A stretch of DNA of 64,000 nucleotides from Dyadobacter pollutisoli (GCF_026625565.1 NZ_CP112998.1:7476501-7540500), one strand, 5' to 3'; shown: positions 1 to 8,931, numbered from the stretch's first letter. Made by a program: numbers and translations. The notes: generated by a model not told the origin, from the letters alone.

Positions 1-181
1 CAAAACCAGCAGTCTTGCCAGAACCGGTTTTAGCAATCCCCAGAACATCATTTCCTTTCAAAATTGCGGGAATGGCTTCCTGCTGAATAGGATATGGTTG
101 AGTATAATTCTGTTCTGCAATGGTTTTTAATAGTGGTTCGGACAGGCCAAGCGATTTGAAAGATGCTGTGTTATCTGACAA
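1..181 (-). CDS. DEAD-box RNA helicase, N-terminal part (cut by window edge)
   Basis: ATP-dependent RNA helicase of the DEAD-box family, of which only about 60 N-terminal residues are inside the window. The reverse strand reads SFKSLGLSEPLLKTIAEQ, then a Q motif (YTQPYPIQQEAIPAIL) and the Walker A-like motif I AKTGSGKT. The rest of the core lies beyond position 1. No in-frame ATG precedes the conserved block and a stop lies further upstream, so the TTG at 179-181 is the best start. The gene is divergent from the serine hydrolase. The family call is firm; the individual paralogue is not resolvable. Confidence 0.85.
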   Translation of the reverse strand, partial: MSDNTASFKSLGLSEPLLKTIAEQNYTQPYPIQQEAIPAILKGNDVLGIAKTGSGKTAGF

Positions 182-297
182 TGGGTCAAAAGTTTTGTGA
201 AAAGCACAAAGATACCATTACCTGCAAACATTTCAGACTAATCGGTCCCGCTACTGTCTCACCCCATGACTTTACCGAACATTTTACTTCTATCACA

Positions 298-1890
298 ATG
301 TCTTACAATCGCAGGGAATTTTTACAACAACTAGGGTTTGGCGCCTTGCAGTTGGGCGTTATCAGTGCCATTCCGGCCTCCGTTTGGGCATCATCGCTTC
401 AATATGGTCAGCTGCCCAGAAGCTCGCCGGACGAGCAGGGCATGACCGCAAAAGGGATTATGGATTTTGCCAATGCTGTTGAAACCGACAAACTGAACCT
501 GCACAGTCTGATGATTTTGCGGCAGGGGAAAGTGGTCGCGGAAGGCTGGTGGGCACCGTATGCGCCGGATCTGAAACATACGCTTTATTCATTGAGCAAA
601 AGTTTTACGTCCACGGCGATCGGGCTGGCGGTCGCAGAAGGTAAACTGACGGTTGAAGACAAAGTAGTATCCTTTTTTCCAAATGATAAACCGGCGACAA
701 TAAGCCCCAACCTCGCTGCTATGCGGGTAAAAGACCTGCTGACAATGTCGACAGGACATGATAAAGATTCTACGCCTGCATTGAGGGGAGGCCCGGATAA
801 GAATTGGGTAAAATCATTCCTTGCACAGCCTGTGGAACATACGCCGGGGACATTTTTTGTGTATAACAGCGGCGCAACCTATATGCTTTCCGCCATTATC
901 CAGAAACTGACCGGAAATACCCTTCTTGAGTATTTGAAACCGCGACTTTTCCAGCCATTGGCTATTGAAGATATGGACTGGGAAACAGATCCGAACGGCA
1001 TTAATACCGGTGGCTGGGGGCTGAGAGTTAAAACTGAGGATATCGCGAAATTTGGTCAGCTGTATTTGCAAAAAGGAGAATGGAATGGCAAGCGTATCCT
1101 GCCTGCGGCCTGGGTAGAAGAAGCGACGCGGTCACACATACAATCAAAAGGAGGCGCCCGCCCGGCTGAGGAAAATGACTGGTTGCAAGGCTATGGCTAC
1201 CAGTTCTGGCGCTGCCGCAATGACGGCTACCGAGGCGACGGTGCGTATGGACAGTACTGCATAGTGCTACCCAAAGAGGATCTGGTCATCGCTATTACCA
1301 GCGAAACGAGCAATATGCAAGCCATACTAGACCACGTCTGGAACCACATATTGAAATCCGTAAAAATCACCCGGGTATCGGAAGATAAGGATGTACTAGC
1401 AGGATTGCAGAAAAAACTGACGACATTGAACCTGCCGCTGACACCGGGCAAACCCGATGGCACGCTGGCAGCAAAGTTGAATGGTAAGAGTTTCAAAATT
1501 GCAGATAATGAGCTGAAAATTAGCAAGGTATCATTCGAATTTGCAAAAGGCTGGTGTTTGTTCAGGCTAAAAGACGATGCCGGAGAGCATTTGATAGTGA
1601 ATGGTATTGGCGGCTGGAAAATCGGGATGACAGACCTTTCGACATTGCCGTTGAAGCTGGTACTCACGCCAGTTCCCGGAGAGATCAAATCCAAAATTGC
1701 GGGGAATGGTGCGTGGATCGACGATAATACATTTGAAATGACGTGGCGATTTATTGAAACGGCTCATTACGAAACGGTTACCTGTCGGTTTGAAGGCGAT
1801 AATGTCCAGGTTTCATTCAAACGAAGCCTTGCTATTCTGGGCAATACCAAAGATCCCCGTCCGGTTTTGAATGGTAAAATGCTTACTTAG
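298..1890 (+). CDS. Tat-exported serine hydrolase, beta-lactamase class C / COG1680 family
   Basis: Penicillin-binding-protein/class C beta-lactamase-like serine hydrolase of 530 residues, probably periplasmic. The ATG at 298 is chosen because the protein then begins with a twin-arginine signal (SYNRREFLQQLGFG, then a hydrophobic stretch to about residue 30); the frame is open further upstream to 163 but that extension carries no conserved feature. The catalytic SxxK motif is S98-L-S-K101 and the second motif is Y189-N-S. Residues about 40-365 form the hydrolase domain and the C-terminal 150 residues a beta-rich extension. The substrate is unknown: esterase, D-aminopeptidase or amidase are all possible. 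It is divergent from the helicase and followed by a DUF2911 gene 52 nt downstream. Confidence 0.85.
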   Translation: MSYNRREFLQQLGFGALQLGVISAIPASVWASSLQYGQLPRSSPDEQGMTAKGIMDFANAVETDKLNLHSLMILRQGKVVAEGWWAPYAPDLKHTLYSLSKSFTSTAIGLAVAEGKLTVEDKVVSFFPNDKPATISPNLAAMRVKDLLTMSTGHDKDSTPALRGGPDKNWVKSFLAQPVEHTPGTFFVYNSGATYMLSAIIQKLTGNTLLEYLKPRLFQPLAIEDMDWETDPNGINTGGWGLRVKTEDIAKFGQLYLQKGEWNGKRILPAAWVEEATRSHIQSKGGARPAEENDWLQGYGYQFWRCRNDGYRGDGAYGQYCIVLPKEDLVIAITSETSNMQAILDHVWNHILKSVKITRVSEDKDVLAGLQKKLTTLNLPLTPGKPDGTLAAKLNGKSFKIADNELKISKVSFEFAKGWCLFRLKDDAGEHLIVNGIGGWKIGMTDLSTLPLKLVLTPVPGEIKSKIAGNGAWIDDNTFEMTWRFIETAHYETVTCRFEGDNVQVSFKRSLAILGNTKDPRPVLNGKMLT

Positions 1891-1942
1891 GATTATCTTT
1901 CATTCACTAACTCTATTAATAAATAACAACTTATCTGTTTCT

Positions 1943-2497
1943 ATGAAAAAGAACATTATCCTTTCCCTTTTATTGGCAGTATTGGCATTTGGAGCACAGG
2001 CTCAGAAATTCAGGGCGTTGGACAAAAGTCCGCGTGACATCGCTTACTTCCCTGACCATTTCGCACATGACCGCAAAGACGGAGAGAAAGCATTGGTGAA
2101 AGTATCGTACAGCCGCCCGTACCTGAAAGGCCGCGAGGTATTTGGTAAACTGGAACCTTACGGGAAAGTATGGAGAACCGGTGCGGACGAATCGACTGAA
2201 ATTAAGTTTTACCAGGACGCGACTTTCGGAGGTAAGAAAGTAAAGGCCGGCACTTACTCTTTGTTTTCAATTCCTGGTGAAAAGGAGTGGACGCTTATTC
2301 TAAGTTCGGACCTGGATTACTGGGGTGCCTACAAATACAAGGAAGCCAACGATGTGCTCCGAGTTACTGCTCCTGTGAAAAAGGCAGATGCACCGATTGA
2401 AAACTTCTCCATTGTTTTCGAAAAAGTATCGGATACTTCGGCGAAAATGTTCCTGGGTTGGGATTCAGCTGTGGTAGAAGTACCGGTTACCTTCTAA
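1943..2497 (+). CDS. DUF2911 family secreted protein
   Basis: Predicted exported protein of 184 residues with a clear signal peptide (MKKNIILSLLLAVLAFGAQAQ). The rest matches the DUF2911 family common in Bacteroidota, recognisable from the SYSRPYLKGREVFG, PYGKVWRTGADESTEI and AGTYSLFSIPG segments. No enzymatic function is established for this family. The frame is open upstream to 1871 and would overlap the previous gene, but the ATG at 1943 puts the signal peptide at the N-terminus and is preferred. It may be cotranscribed with the serine hydrolase. A strong terminator follows at 2592-2635. Confidence 0.85.
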   Translation: MKKNIILSLLLAVLAFGAQAQKFRALDKSPRDIAYFPDHFAHDRKDGEKALVKVSYSRPYLKGREVFGKLEPYGKVWRTGADESTEIKFYQDATFGGKKVKAGTYSLFSIPGEKEWTLILSSDLDYWGAYKYKEANDVLRVTAPVKKADAPIENFSIVFEKVSDTSAKMFLGWDSAVVEVPVTF

Positions 2498-2591
2498 TGT
2501 CCGAATAAAGGCTTCAATTTTTGCCCACATCACAGGTGATGAGCAGGCAGTTTGAAAGAACAAATACTGATATCGCTGGCATTATTATTGT

Positions 2592-2635
2592 AAAAGCAGA
2601 TCATTGACAACGAACCAATGATCTGCTTTTTGCAT
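2592..2635 (+). terminator. Rho-independent terminator after the DUF2911 gene
   Basis: A perfect 15-bp stem (2592-2606 with 2616-2630) encloses a 9-nt loop, and the 3' arm runs into a short T tract. It separates the DUF2911 gene from the sorbosone dehydrogenase gene and argues against translation starts for the latter upstream of 2651. Confidence 0.85.
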
Positions 2636-2650
2636 TTAACGCCAAATAAA

Positions 2651-3916
2651 ATGATGAGAGGGATTCATATCAATGTCGTGTGCATGCTGGCGCTTAGTGC
2701 TATGCTTGCCTGTGGCAGTAAGAAAAAGGAGAAAGAGGAGGCTGCCCTTAGCGGCCCGGATTCCGTACAGACTGTTACCGATAGCCTTATCCTGCCAGCG
2801 CCATTTGCTACGAAATCAGTAGAGAAGAGGCCCAAGGAAGCCGGCTGGCCCGACGGGGTCACTCCCAAAGCACCGGAAGGATTTACAGTGACCAAATACG
2901 CAGATAAATTTGACAGTCCGCGCTGGACATACGTTGCCCCCAATGGTGATGTGTTTGTAGCAGAATCGGCTACCAAAAAAAGTGCTGACCGGATTACGCT
3001 TTTAAGAGATGTCAACAAGGACGGTAAACCTGAGCTGCGGGAAATTTTCATGGAAAAGCTCAATAAGCCTCTGGGAATGCTGGTACTCAAAAACTATTTC
3101 TATGTGGCCAACACCAATGGATTGTACCGGTATCCTTATAAATCAGGTGAAACCAAAATAACCAGCAAGGGAGAGAAGATATTGGATCTGCCAGCTGGCG
3201 GCTATAACAATCACTGGACCAGAAACCTGCTAGCTAGCGCCGACGGTTCCAAAATATATGTATCCGTGGGATCAGCCAGTAATGTAGCGGACCATGGGAT
3301 TGATGAGGAAAAGCGCCGGGCGAATATTCTACAAATTAATCCTGACGGGACTGGTGAAAAAGTGTTTGCCAGCGGTTTGCGAAATCCGGTAGGCATGGAC
3401 TGGGCACCGGGCTCCAATGAACTTTGGACAGCCGTTAATGAACGTGATCTGCTGGGAGATGAACTTGTTCCCGACTACATTACCAGTGTGAAGGAAGGCG
3501 GTTTCTATGGTTGGCCATATGCTTATTTTGGTAAAAATGAAGACCCACGACGAAAAGGGGAGCGCCCTGATCTCGTAGCGAAAACATTAGTGCCGGACGT
3601 GCCGGTGGGATCACATACTGCCTCGCTGGGGCTGACGTTTTATGATAAAAAGAAGTTTCCGGCCAAATATCAAAATGGCGCATTCGTTGGTCAGCATGGT
3701 TCATGGAACCGTTCTCAGTTAGCAGGATATAAAGTAGTGTTCGTTCCGTTTAAAAATGGGAAACCGGCGGGGGAGCCGGAAGATTTTTTGACCGGGTTTG
3801 TTGAGAGTGAAGAAAAGGTATACGGTCGTCCGGTGGGAGTGACTGTCATGGAGGACGGCTCGTTACTCGTCAATGACGATTCGGGAAATACAATATGGCG
3901 GGTAACCGCCAATTAA
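2651..3916 (+). CDS. L-sorbosone dehydrogenase-like (GSDH family) beta-propeller lipoprotein
   Basis: Protein of 421 residues related to soluble aldose/sorbosone dehydrogenases, which are six-bladed beta-propellers that can bind PQQ. The N-terminus (MMRGIHINVVCMLALSAMLAC) is a lipoprotein signal, so it is probably attached to a membrane facing the periplasm. Propeller-type segments include SPRWTYVAPNGDVFVAES, NHWTRNLLASADG, SGLRNPVGMDW and FVGQHGSWNRS. The ATG at 2651 is chosen because the terminator hairpin covers the alternative start at 2618. The true substrate and use of PQQ cannot be decided from sequence. Confidence 0.82.
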   Translation: MMRGIHINVVCMLALSAMLACGSKKKEKEEAALSGPDSVQTVTDSLILPAPFATKSVEKRPKEAGWPDGVTPKAPEGFTVTKYADKFDSPRWTYVAPNGDVFVAESATKKSADRITLLRDVNKDGKPELREIFMEKLNKPLGMLVLKNYFYVANTNGLYRYPYKSGETKITSKGEKILDLPAGGYNNHWTRNLLASADGSKIYVSVGSASNVADHGIDEEKRRANILQINPDGTGEKVFASGLRNPVGMDWAPGSNELWTAVNERDLLGDELVPDYITSVKEGGFYGWPYAYFGKNEDPRRKGERPDLVAKTLVPDVPVGSHTASLGLTFYDKKKFPAKYQNGAFVGQHGSWNRSQLAGYKVVFVPFKNGKPAGEPEDFLTGFVESEEKVYGRPVGVTVMEDGSLLVNDDSGNTIWRVTAN

Positions 3917-3942
3917 GACATTAGCTATGGGGAATAGAATAG

Positions 3943-3976
3943 CGGCCTGGTCGGGATGATCAGGCCGTTTTTTTTG
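3943..3976 (+). terminator. Rho-independent terminator after the GSDH gene
   Basis: A 10-bp stem with one wobble (CGGCCTGGTC at 3943-3952 with GATCAGGCCG at 3958-3967), a 5-nt loop and nine T residues. Confidence 0.88.
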
Positions 3977-4014
3977 TATTTGAAAAAAGATTTGAAAATA
4001 AATCCTCGCAAATA

Positions 4015-4046
4015 TTTGGAGAAATATACCGATTGGTATATTTTTG
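4015..4046 (+). promoter_or_regulatory. Bacteroidota-type promoter of the tetR gene
   Basis: TTTG at 4015-4018 and TATTTTTG at 4039-4046 match the Bacteroidota -33 and -7 (TAnnTTTG) elements with a 20-nt spacer. The -7 element overlaps the right half of the palindromic operator at 4023-4042, which implies steric autorepression of the tetR gene starting at 4067. Confidence 0.65.
4023..4042. promoter_or_regulatory. TetR operator 1 (palindrome)
   Basis: AATATACC-GATT-GGTATATT: two perfect 8-bp inverted half sites. The same half sites recur at 4670-4689. It lies 25 bp before the tetR ATG and overlaps the promoter, the usual arrangement for an autoregulated TetR-family repressor. Confidence 0.75.
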
Positions 4047-4066
4047 TATTGTTAATATTTGATCAT

Positions 4067-4654
4067 ATGAATAAGGCAGAAAAAACCAGACAATTTATCA
4101 TCGAGAAAACCGCACCGATTTTCAATACGAAAGGGTATGCCGGTACTTCTCTCAATGATATGATCCTGGCGACCGGCCTTACGAAAGGTAGCATTTACGG
4201 TAACTTTCAAAATAAAGACGAAGTTGCGCTAGCCGCATTTGACCATAATGTGAAACAGATGTTCAGCGTGATCAGAGGCGAAATGGACAAGCAGACCTCG
4301 ATTAAAGAGAAATTGCAGGTATATGCCGCCATTTATGAAGACTTTATGGGTAGCCGTTTTCCGAAAGGAGGGTGTCCCATTCTTAATACTTCCACGGAAG
4401 CCGACGACACACATCCTACGCTTAGAAAAAAGGCGGCCGAAGCGATCACTTCGTGGAAAAATAACATTGCTGCGCTCATCAAAAAAGGTATCGCTGACAA
4501 TGAGTTCAGTGCAGAGCTTGATCCCGAGCAAATCGCCATTACGATTGTCGCACTCATTGAAGGAGGAATTATGATCGGTAAAGTGACAGGCAATCCCAAC
4601 TACCGGACCTGCATTATGAAATCGGTCGAGAAGATGATCAATGATTTAAGCTAA
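4067..4654 (+). CDS. TetR/AcrR family transcriptional regulator
   Basis: DNA-binding repressor of 195 residues. The N-terminal helix-turn-helix is at about residues 26-46 (GTSLNDMILATGLTKGSIYGNF), followed by an all-helical ligand and dimerisation domain. The ATG at 4067 gives the normal family length; an open extension to 3956 runs through the preceding terminator and operator and is rejected. The gene is bracketed by two copies of the same palindrome (4023-4042 and 4670-4689), so it probably represses itself and the SDR oxidoreductase downstream. The ligand is unknown, but an electrophile or xenobiotic sensor is plausible given the redox partner. Confidence 0.9.
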   Translation: MNKAEKTRQFIIEKTAPIFNTKGYAGTSLNDMILATGLTKGSIYGNFQNKDEVALAAFDHNVKQMFSVIRGEMDKQTSIKEKLQVYAAIYEDFMGSRFPKGGCPILNTSTEADDTHPTLRKKAAEAITSWKNNIAALIKKGIADNEFSAELDPEQIAITIVALIEGGIMIGKVTGNPNYRTCIMKSVEKMINDLS

Positions 4655-4669
4655 AAAATTTTAAACCAA

Positions 4670-4689
4670 AATATACCGATCGGTATATT
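4670..4689. promoter_or_regulatory. TetR operator 2 (20-bp perfect palindrome)
   Basis: AATATACCGATCGGTATATT reads identically on both strands. It lies 30 bp before the SDR start codon and shares both half sites with operator 1, identifying the SDR gene as a probable target of the neighbouring TetR protein. Confidence 0.8.
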
Positions 4690-4719
4690 AATATTCAAAT
4701 CAATTCAATCAATACAAAA

Positions 4720-5478
4720 ATGAAAACTTCAGGAAACACAATATTAGTAACAGGCGGTAGCGCCGGAATCGGTTTTGAGATCGCAAAGGCATTCTCAGAA
4801 AAAGACAATCATGTGATCATCACAGGCAGAAACGAAGAGAGATTACGGAATGCGGCTTCAAAGCTGAAAAATGTTACACCTATCGCTTTTGATGTGACTA
4901 GTACTGATGATGTTGCACGACTTGTCAAAATTCTGCAAACGGATTTTCCTTCTTTGAATGTTGTGATCAACAATGCAGGTAAGGCTTCGTACTACGGATT
5001 GGACGAAAATGTAGATGCCTACACCAATGCCGAAGAAGAAATACTGACCAACTATCTTTCTATTATTCGCCTGAACCAGGAACTGTTGCCATTGCTTAAA
5101 ACGAATGGGGAGGCAGCTATTGTGAATGTATCGAGCATCGCCGCGTTTGTTCCTAATCATGTGATCCCGACCTATGCTGCGAGTAAGGCTGCATTACATT
5201 CGTATACTAAGTCGCTACGGATTACTTTGGCAAAAGCTACTGATATCAAAGTATTTGAACTGATGCCGCCGCTGGTGAATACTGAATTTTCAACAGAGAT
5301 TGGTGGCGAAAACGGGATTCCACCCAAAGAAGTGGCTGACGATTTGATCGGCGCATTTGAGAATGATACTTACGAAATACACGTGGGACGTACCGCACAG
5401 CTTTTCCAATTGTTTTTACAGTCGCCTTCCGATGCTTTGCTGGCCATGAATCCTGGTATTCAGGAGAAAGCGGCCTAG
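4720..5478 (+). CDS. SDR family NAD(P)-dependent oxidoreductase
   Basis: Short-chain dehydrogenase/reductase of 252 residues, of the DltE-like group (COG3967). Visible features are the nucleotide-binding TGGSAGIG (residues 11-18), NNAG (84-87), catalytic Ser 138/139, and Y152-x3-K156 in YAASK. The T-G-R-N segment near residue 35 after the second strand suggests NADP(H) preference. It is cytosolic. It is controlled from a promoter region carrying TetR operator 2, and is followed by a small DUF2798 membrane protein. The substrate is not predictable; detoxification of an aldehyde or ketone is an inference from the TetR linkage. Confidence 0.88.
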   Translation: MKTSGNTILVTGGSAGIGFEIAKAFSEKDNHVIITGRNEERLRNAASKLKNVTPIAFDVTSTDDVARLVKILQTDFPSLNVVINNAGKASYYGLDENVDAYTNAEEEILTNYLSIIRLNQELLPLLKTNGEAAIVNVSSIAAFVPNHVIPTYAASKAALHSYTKSLRITLAKATDIKVFELMPPLVNTEFSTEIGGENGIPPKEVADDLIGAFENDTYEIHVGRTAQLFQLFLQSPSDALLAMNPGIQEKAA

Positions 5479-5523
5479 CCGTTTACAGTTTATTTCAATA
5501 TTAATCCAATAAACTATATTAAG

Positions 5524-5760
5524 GTGAGACAGAAAATCGCTTTTGCTATGATCATGGGAATTATCACGACGGGTATAATTTCCTTTACTTTGATTTCTAT
5601 AAATATTGGATTTGTTGCCAATTTTTTGGTGATTTGGCTGAAATCTTGGAGCATGGCATATTTACTGGTCATTCCCGTGATATTACTGGTCGGGCCGAAG
5701 GTTCAAAAACTGGTGAATAACATGTTCAAAGATGCAGTGACTCAGGAGATTGACACATAA
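5524..5760 (+). CDS. DUF2798 family small membrane protein
   Basis: A 78-residue protein with two predicted transmembrane helices (about residues 5-32 and 38-58) and a WLKSW motif between them, as in the DUF2798 family, whose function is unknown. The GTG at 5524 is used as start; an ATG eight codons later is possible but would trim the first helix. It follows the SDR gene by 45 nt without an obvious terminator and probably belongs to the TetR-controlled unit. Confidence 0.7.
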   Translation: MRQKIAFAMIMGIITTGIISFTLISINIGFVANFLVIWLKSWSMAYLLVIPVILLVGPKVQKLVNNMFKDAVTQEIDT

Positions 5761-5794
5761 CTTCTGATGTCTTCGAAAAAATTCTAAAATTTTT

Positions 5795-7048
5795 ATGAAA
5801 AGAGTAGTTGTTACAGGTCTGGGAGTCATTTCTCCCCTCGGCAATTCAGTAGACGAATTCTGGGAAAATATTGTCAATGGTGTTAGCGGTGCCGCCACCA
5901 TTACCAAGATGGATGTTTCGAAGTTTAAGACGCAGTTCGGATGCGAAGTAAAGAACTTCAATCCAGAGGATTTCATCGAAAAAAAGGAACTTAAAAAGTA
6001 TGACCTGCATACCCAGTATGCGATTGCAGCGTCCGACATGGCTATCAAAGACTCCGGTCTGGATTTCGAAAGTATAGACGTTACCGAACGCTACGACATG
6101 GGCGTGATCTGGGCGACTGGTAACGGTGGAATGGGGACTTTTGAGGAGCAGTTGCTTGAATTCCACGCTTCTGGCGGGGTACCACGTTTCAGTCCTTTCT
6201 TTATCCCAAAAATGATCGTGGACATTGCGGCGGGTGTTATTTCTATCCGTCACAAACTGCATGGGCCTAATTATTGTACAGTTTCTGCCTGCGCTTCTTC
6301 CAATACTGCTTTAATCAGCGCTTTCGACACCATCCGGATGGACAAGGCAAAAGTAATGGTGGCAGGAGGTTCGGAAGCTGCGATTATTTACTCTTCTCTG
6401 GGAGGATTTGGTTCAGCACAGGCACTTTCCAAAAGAAATGACGAGCCCGAAAAAGCTTCCCGCCCGTTTGATAAAGACAGGGACGGTTTTGTAATGGGTG
6501 AAGGCGCTGCTGCGCTTATTCTGGAAGATCTGGATTATGCAGTAGCGAGAGGTGCGAAAATATACGCTGAAATTGTCGGCGGCGGAATGGCTGCTGATGC
6601 ATACCATCTAACGGGAACACCGCCGGACGGAATGGGCGCGGCATTAGGAATGAGAAAAGCTTTGAAGGAAGCGGGTATCTCAGCCGATAAGATCGACTAC
6701 GTGAATGCGCATGCGACCTCCACAGGATTGGGCGACATGAGCGAGTTGAATGGGATGAAAACAGTTTTCGGCGACCATCAGGTTGCGATCAGTGCTACGA
6801 AATCTATGACGGGCCATTTGCTTGGCGCGGCGGGAGCGCTGGAAGCTATCATTTGCGCCCTGGTGGTACAAAATGACATTATCCCCGGTACCATTAATAC
6901 TGAAAACCTGGACGAGAATATTCCGGAAGGGATGAATATTATTTTGGGCGAATCGGTGAAACAGCCTGTGAACTACGCGCTCAACAATACATTTGGATTT
7001 GGAGGGCACACTGCTACCTCTATTTTTAAAAAATATACTGGGGAATAA
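5795..7048 (+). CDS. fabF: Beta-ketoacyl-ACP synthase II (FabF-type)
   Basis: Condensing enzyme of fatty acid elongation, which joins malonyl-ACP to acyl-ACP in the cytosol. The 417-residue protein has the complete thiolase-fold triad: C166 in SACASS, H306 in NAHATST and H341 in MTGHLLGAAGA, plus the C-terminal NNTFGFGGH loop. Length is normal for KAS II. It is not next to acpP or fabD here, so it may be an accessory copy serving specialised lipids. The stop codon lies 3 nt from the stop of the convergent HAD gene. Confidence 0.92.
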   Translation: MKRVVVTGLGVISPLGNSVDEFWENIVNGVSGAATITKMDVSKFKTQFGCEVKNFNPEDFIEKKELKKYDLHTQYAIAASDMAIKDSGLDFESIDVTERYDMGVIWATGNGGMGTFEEQLLEFHASGGVPRFSPFFIPKMIVDIAAGVISIRHKLHGPNYCTVSACASSNTALISAFDTIRMDKAKVMVAGGSEAAIIYSSLGGFGSAQALSKRNDEPEKASRPFDKDRDGFVMGEGAAALILEDLDYAVARGAKIYAEIVGGGMAADAYHLTGTPPDGMGAALGMRKALKEAGISADKIDYVNAHATSTGLGDMSELNGMKTVFGDHQVAISATKSMTGHLLGAAGALEAIICALVVQNDIIPGTINTENLDENIPEGMNIILGESVKQPVNYALNNTFGFGGHTATSIFKKYTGE

Positions 7049-7051
7049 CAG

Positions 7052-7849
7052 CTAGTCTGTCAGTTCCGAAAGTACCTCAACTACCCCGTTTTCATCGTTG
7101 CTTTTGGCGATGAAACGGGCTATTTTTTTGATATCCGGGTGAGCATTGGCCATGGCATAGGAGTAATGTGCCTTGCTCAGCATTTCCAGGTCGTTGAGGT
7201 AATCGCCGAAAACCATGGTCTGTTCGAATGATACATTGAATTTTTTCTGAAGAACCTCCATTGCCTTGCCCTTATTCGCATTTTTATGCGATATATCCAG
7301 CCATATCGGCCCTGAAACTTTCACCTGCAGGCTCTCTTCGTAGTGCTTGTAATGTGGGTAACTGTTTACTTCCGATCCGGCCAGATCACAAAGGGTAAAC
7401 TTCAAAAACTGGTCATTCTCAATTTCTGTCAGATCTTTGACGATCTCATACCTTTCAAAGTACAGTTTCAAGTGGTTGATGAACTCAGGCTCGTCACTTT
7501 CCACATAGGCTTTTTTCTTGCCACAAATGATCGGGTAAGTATTGGGAATGTTTCTGGATTTCAATATCAATTCCTTAACAATCTCCTGATCAATAGCCTG
7601 GATGTGAATTTCCTGGTCTTGAAAAACAACGTAACTTCCGTTTTCCGCAGCGAAAATGACTTCATCTTTAACCCTGTCCAGGGTTTTGGTAAGATTAAAA
7701 TACTGGCGTCCGCTGGCTGCTACGAAAATGATCCCACGTTCTTTTAGTTTTCTGAAAACCGGGAAAAAAGATTCATGAATTTCGTGCTTTGAGTTCAAAA
7801 GCGTGCCATCCATATCTGTGGCCACCAGTCTGATATCCGAAAAAGTCAT
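7052..7849 (-). CDS. Cof-type HAD-IIB family hydrolase
   Basis: Cytosolic phosphatase of the haloacid dehalogenase superfamily, 265 residues. Motif I is DMDGTLLN (residues 13-20, nucleophile Asp and acid/base Asp) and the C-terminal metal-binding motif is GDYLNDLEML. The cap domain between them is of the Cof/YbiV type, which usually acts on sugar phosphates or flavin/pyridoxal phosphates. Substrate is unknown. A TATATTTG -7 element lies on the reverse strand at 7883-7890. The gene is convergent with fabF, leaving no room for a terminator. Confidence 0.88.
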   Translation of the reverse strand: MTFSDIRLVATDMDGTLLNSKHEIHESFFPVFRKLKERGIIFVAASGRQYFNLTKTLDRVKDEVIFAAENGSYVVFQDQEIHIQAIDQEIVKELILKSRNIPNTYPIICGKKKAYVESDEPEFINHLKLYFERYEIVKDLTEIENDQFLKFTLCDLAGSEVNSYPHYKHYEESLQVKVSGPIWLDISHKNANKGKAMEVLQKKFNVSFEQTMVFGDYLNDLEMLSKAHYSYAMANAHPDIKKIARFIAKSNDENGVVEVLSELTD

Positions 7850-7882
7850 ACTATTTTTTAAATGTTACCTCATTGATCAAGC

Positions 7883-7890
7883 CAAATATA
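7883..7890 (-). promoter_or_regulatory. -7 element (TATATTTG) for the HAD gene
   Basis: Exact match to TAnnTTTG on the reverse strand, 34 nt before the start codon. No convincing -33 TTTG was seen at the right distance. Confidence 0.45.
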
Positions 7891-8031
7891 CACGCTAAGG
7901 TTCATGTGTGAGGTGTTTTTTCACATTTTGCACGAATTAGGCTGGTTGACGAACTGGCTTTTTTATTTTGTTGTTGGAACAATTGTCCGGGACGGCGTCA
8001 CCGGTTGCAACCGACTCAATACCACCACTTC

Positions 8032-8931
8032 ATGAAATTTTCAAAATACTACCTCATTGCATTTCTTTCGTTCGTTATCTGGGGCTTTTTTAGTTTGGCT
8101 TTAAAACCGCTGCACGATTATCCGTCTCTCGACATTCTTTTTTACCGGGTATTCATGTGTGCCGTGATTATGGCCGTGATCAGTCTTTTTGTTCGCGTCA
8201 AAGTACTGAAGGAAAACGTTAAGAAATTTAAAGAAATGCCTGCCGCTCAGCGGAAACAGGTAGCACTGCTGACATTAGCCGGTGGCATGTTGCTGACGGC
8301 GAACTGGTTTTTCTTCATTTACGTGATGAACCATATCAGCGTCAAAGCAGCGTCATTTGCGTATCTGGTGTGCCCTATCATGACCACCGTGATCGCCTAT
8401 TTTGTATTGGATGAAAAACTGAGCAAATGGCAATGGACTGCGGTATTGATGAGCGTAGTAAGCTGTATGTTGCTGTCATTCAATAACATTGCGGACATTG
8501 CGTACAGCCTGATCGTTGCCGCTTCTTATGCTTTTTATCTGGTAAGCCAGCGCAAAAATGCGGGATTGGACAAATTCCTGGTGCTTACCGTGCAGATTCT
8601 TTTTTCTGCCCTGATACTGCTGCCATTTTACCCGAAATACAGTGCTGCACTTCCAAGTGAGTTTTCGTTTTACGCATTGATCTCCCTGATTGCCATTGTC
8701 TTTACGATTCTGCCTCTGTTTATGAATCTCTATGCATTGCAGGGAGTTACTTCATCGACGATGGGGATTTTGCTTTACATTAACCCGCTCATGAACTTTG
8801 CGATTGCATTGTTGTACTTCAATGAGCAGATTAATTCGATTCAGATCATAGCGTATTCGCTGATACTGATCTCCATTGTGGTGTTCAATGAGCGTTTCAT
8901 TTTTGGTCGGAGGCGGGCTGCGCTGATCTGA
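8032..8931 (+). CDS. rarD: EamA family transporter (RarD-like)
   Basis: Inner-membrane drug/metabolite transporter of 299 residues with about ten transmembrane helices in two EamA repeats. The sequence resembles RarD proteins (FVIWGFFSLALKPL near the N-terminus and the TMGILLYINPLMNFAIALLYFNEQ signature near the C-terminus). The ATG at 8032 is preferred over the TTG at 8005 because it starts directly before the first helix. Transported compound unknown. The last 35 nt overlap the 3' end of the convergent methyltransferase gene. Confidence 0.85.
   Translation: MKFSKYYLIAFLSFVIWGFFSLALKPLHDYPSLDILFYRVFMCAVIMAVISLFVRVKVLKENVKKFKEMPAAQRKQVALLTLAGGMLLTANWFFFIYVMNHISVKAASFAYLVCPIMTTVIAYFVLDEKLSKWQWTAVLMSVVSCMLLSFNNIADIAYSLIVAASYAFYLVSQRKNAGLDKFLVLTVQILFSALILLPFYPKYSAALPSEFSFYALISLIAIVFTILPLFMNLYALQGVTSSTMGILLYINPLMNFAIALLYFNEQINSIQIIAYSLILISIVVFNERFIFGRRRAALI

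Noticed and set aside
163..297. N-terminal extension of the serine hydrolase
   Set aside because: The Tat signal at 298 must be at the N-terminus to work, and the extension overlaps the divergent helicase start.
1227..1694. 155-codon minus-strand frame
   Set aside because: Complementary to the serine hydrolase gene, no recognisable features.
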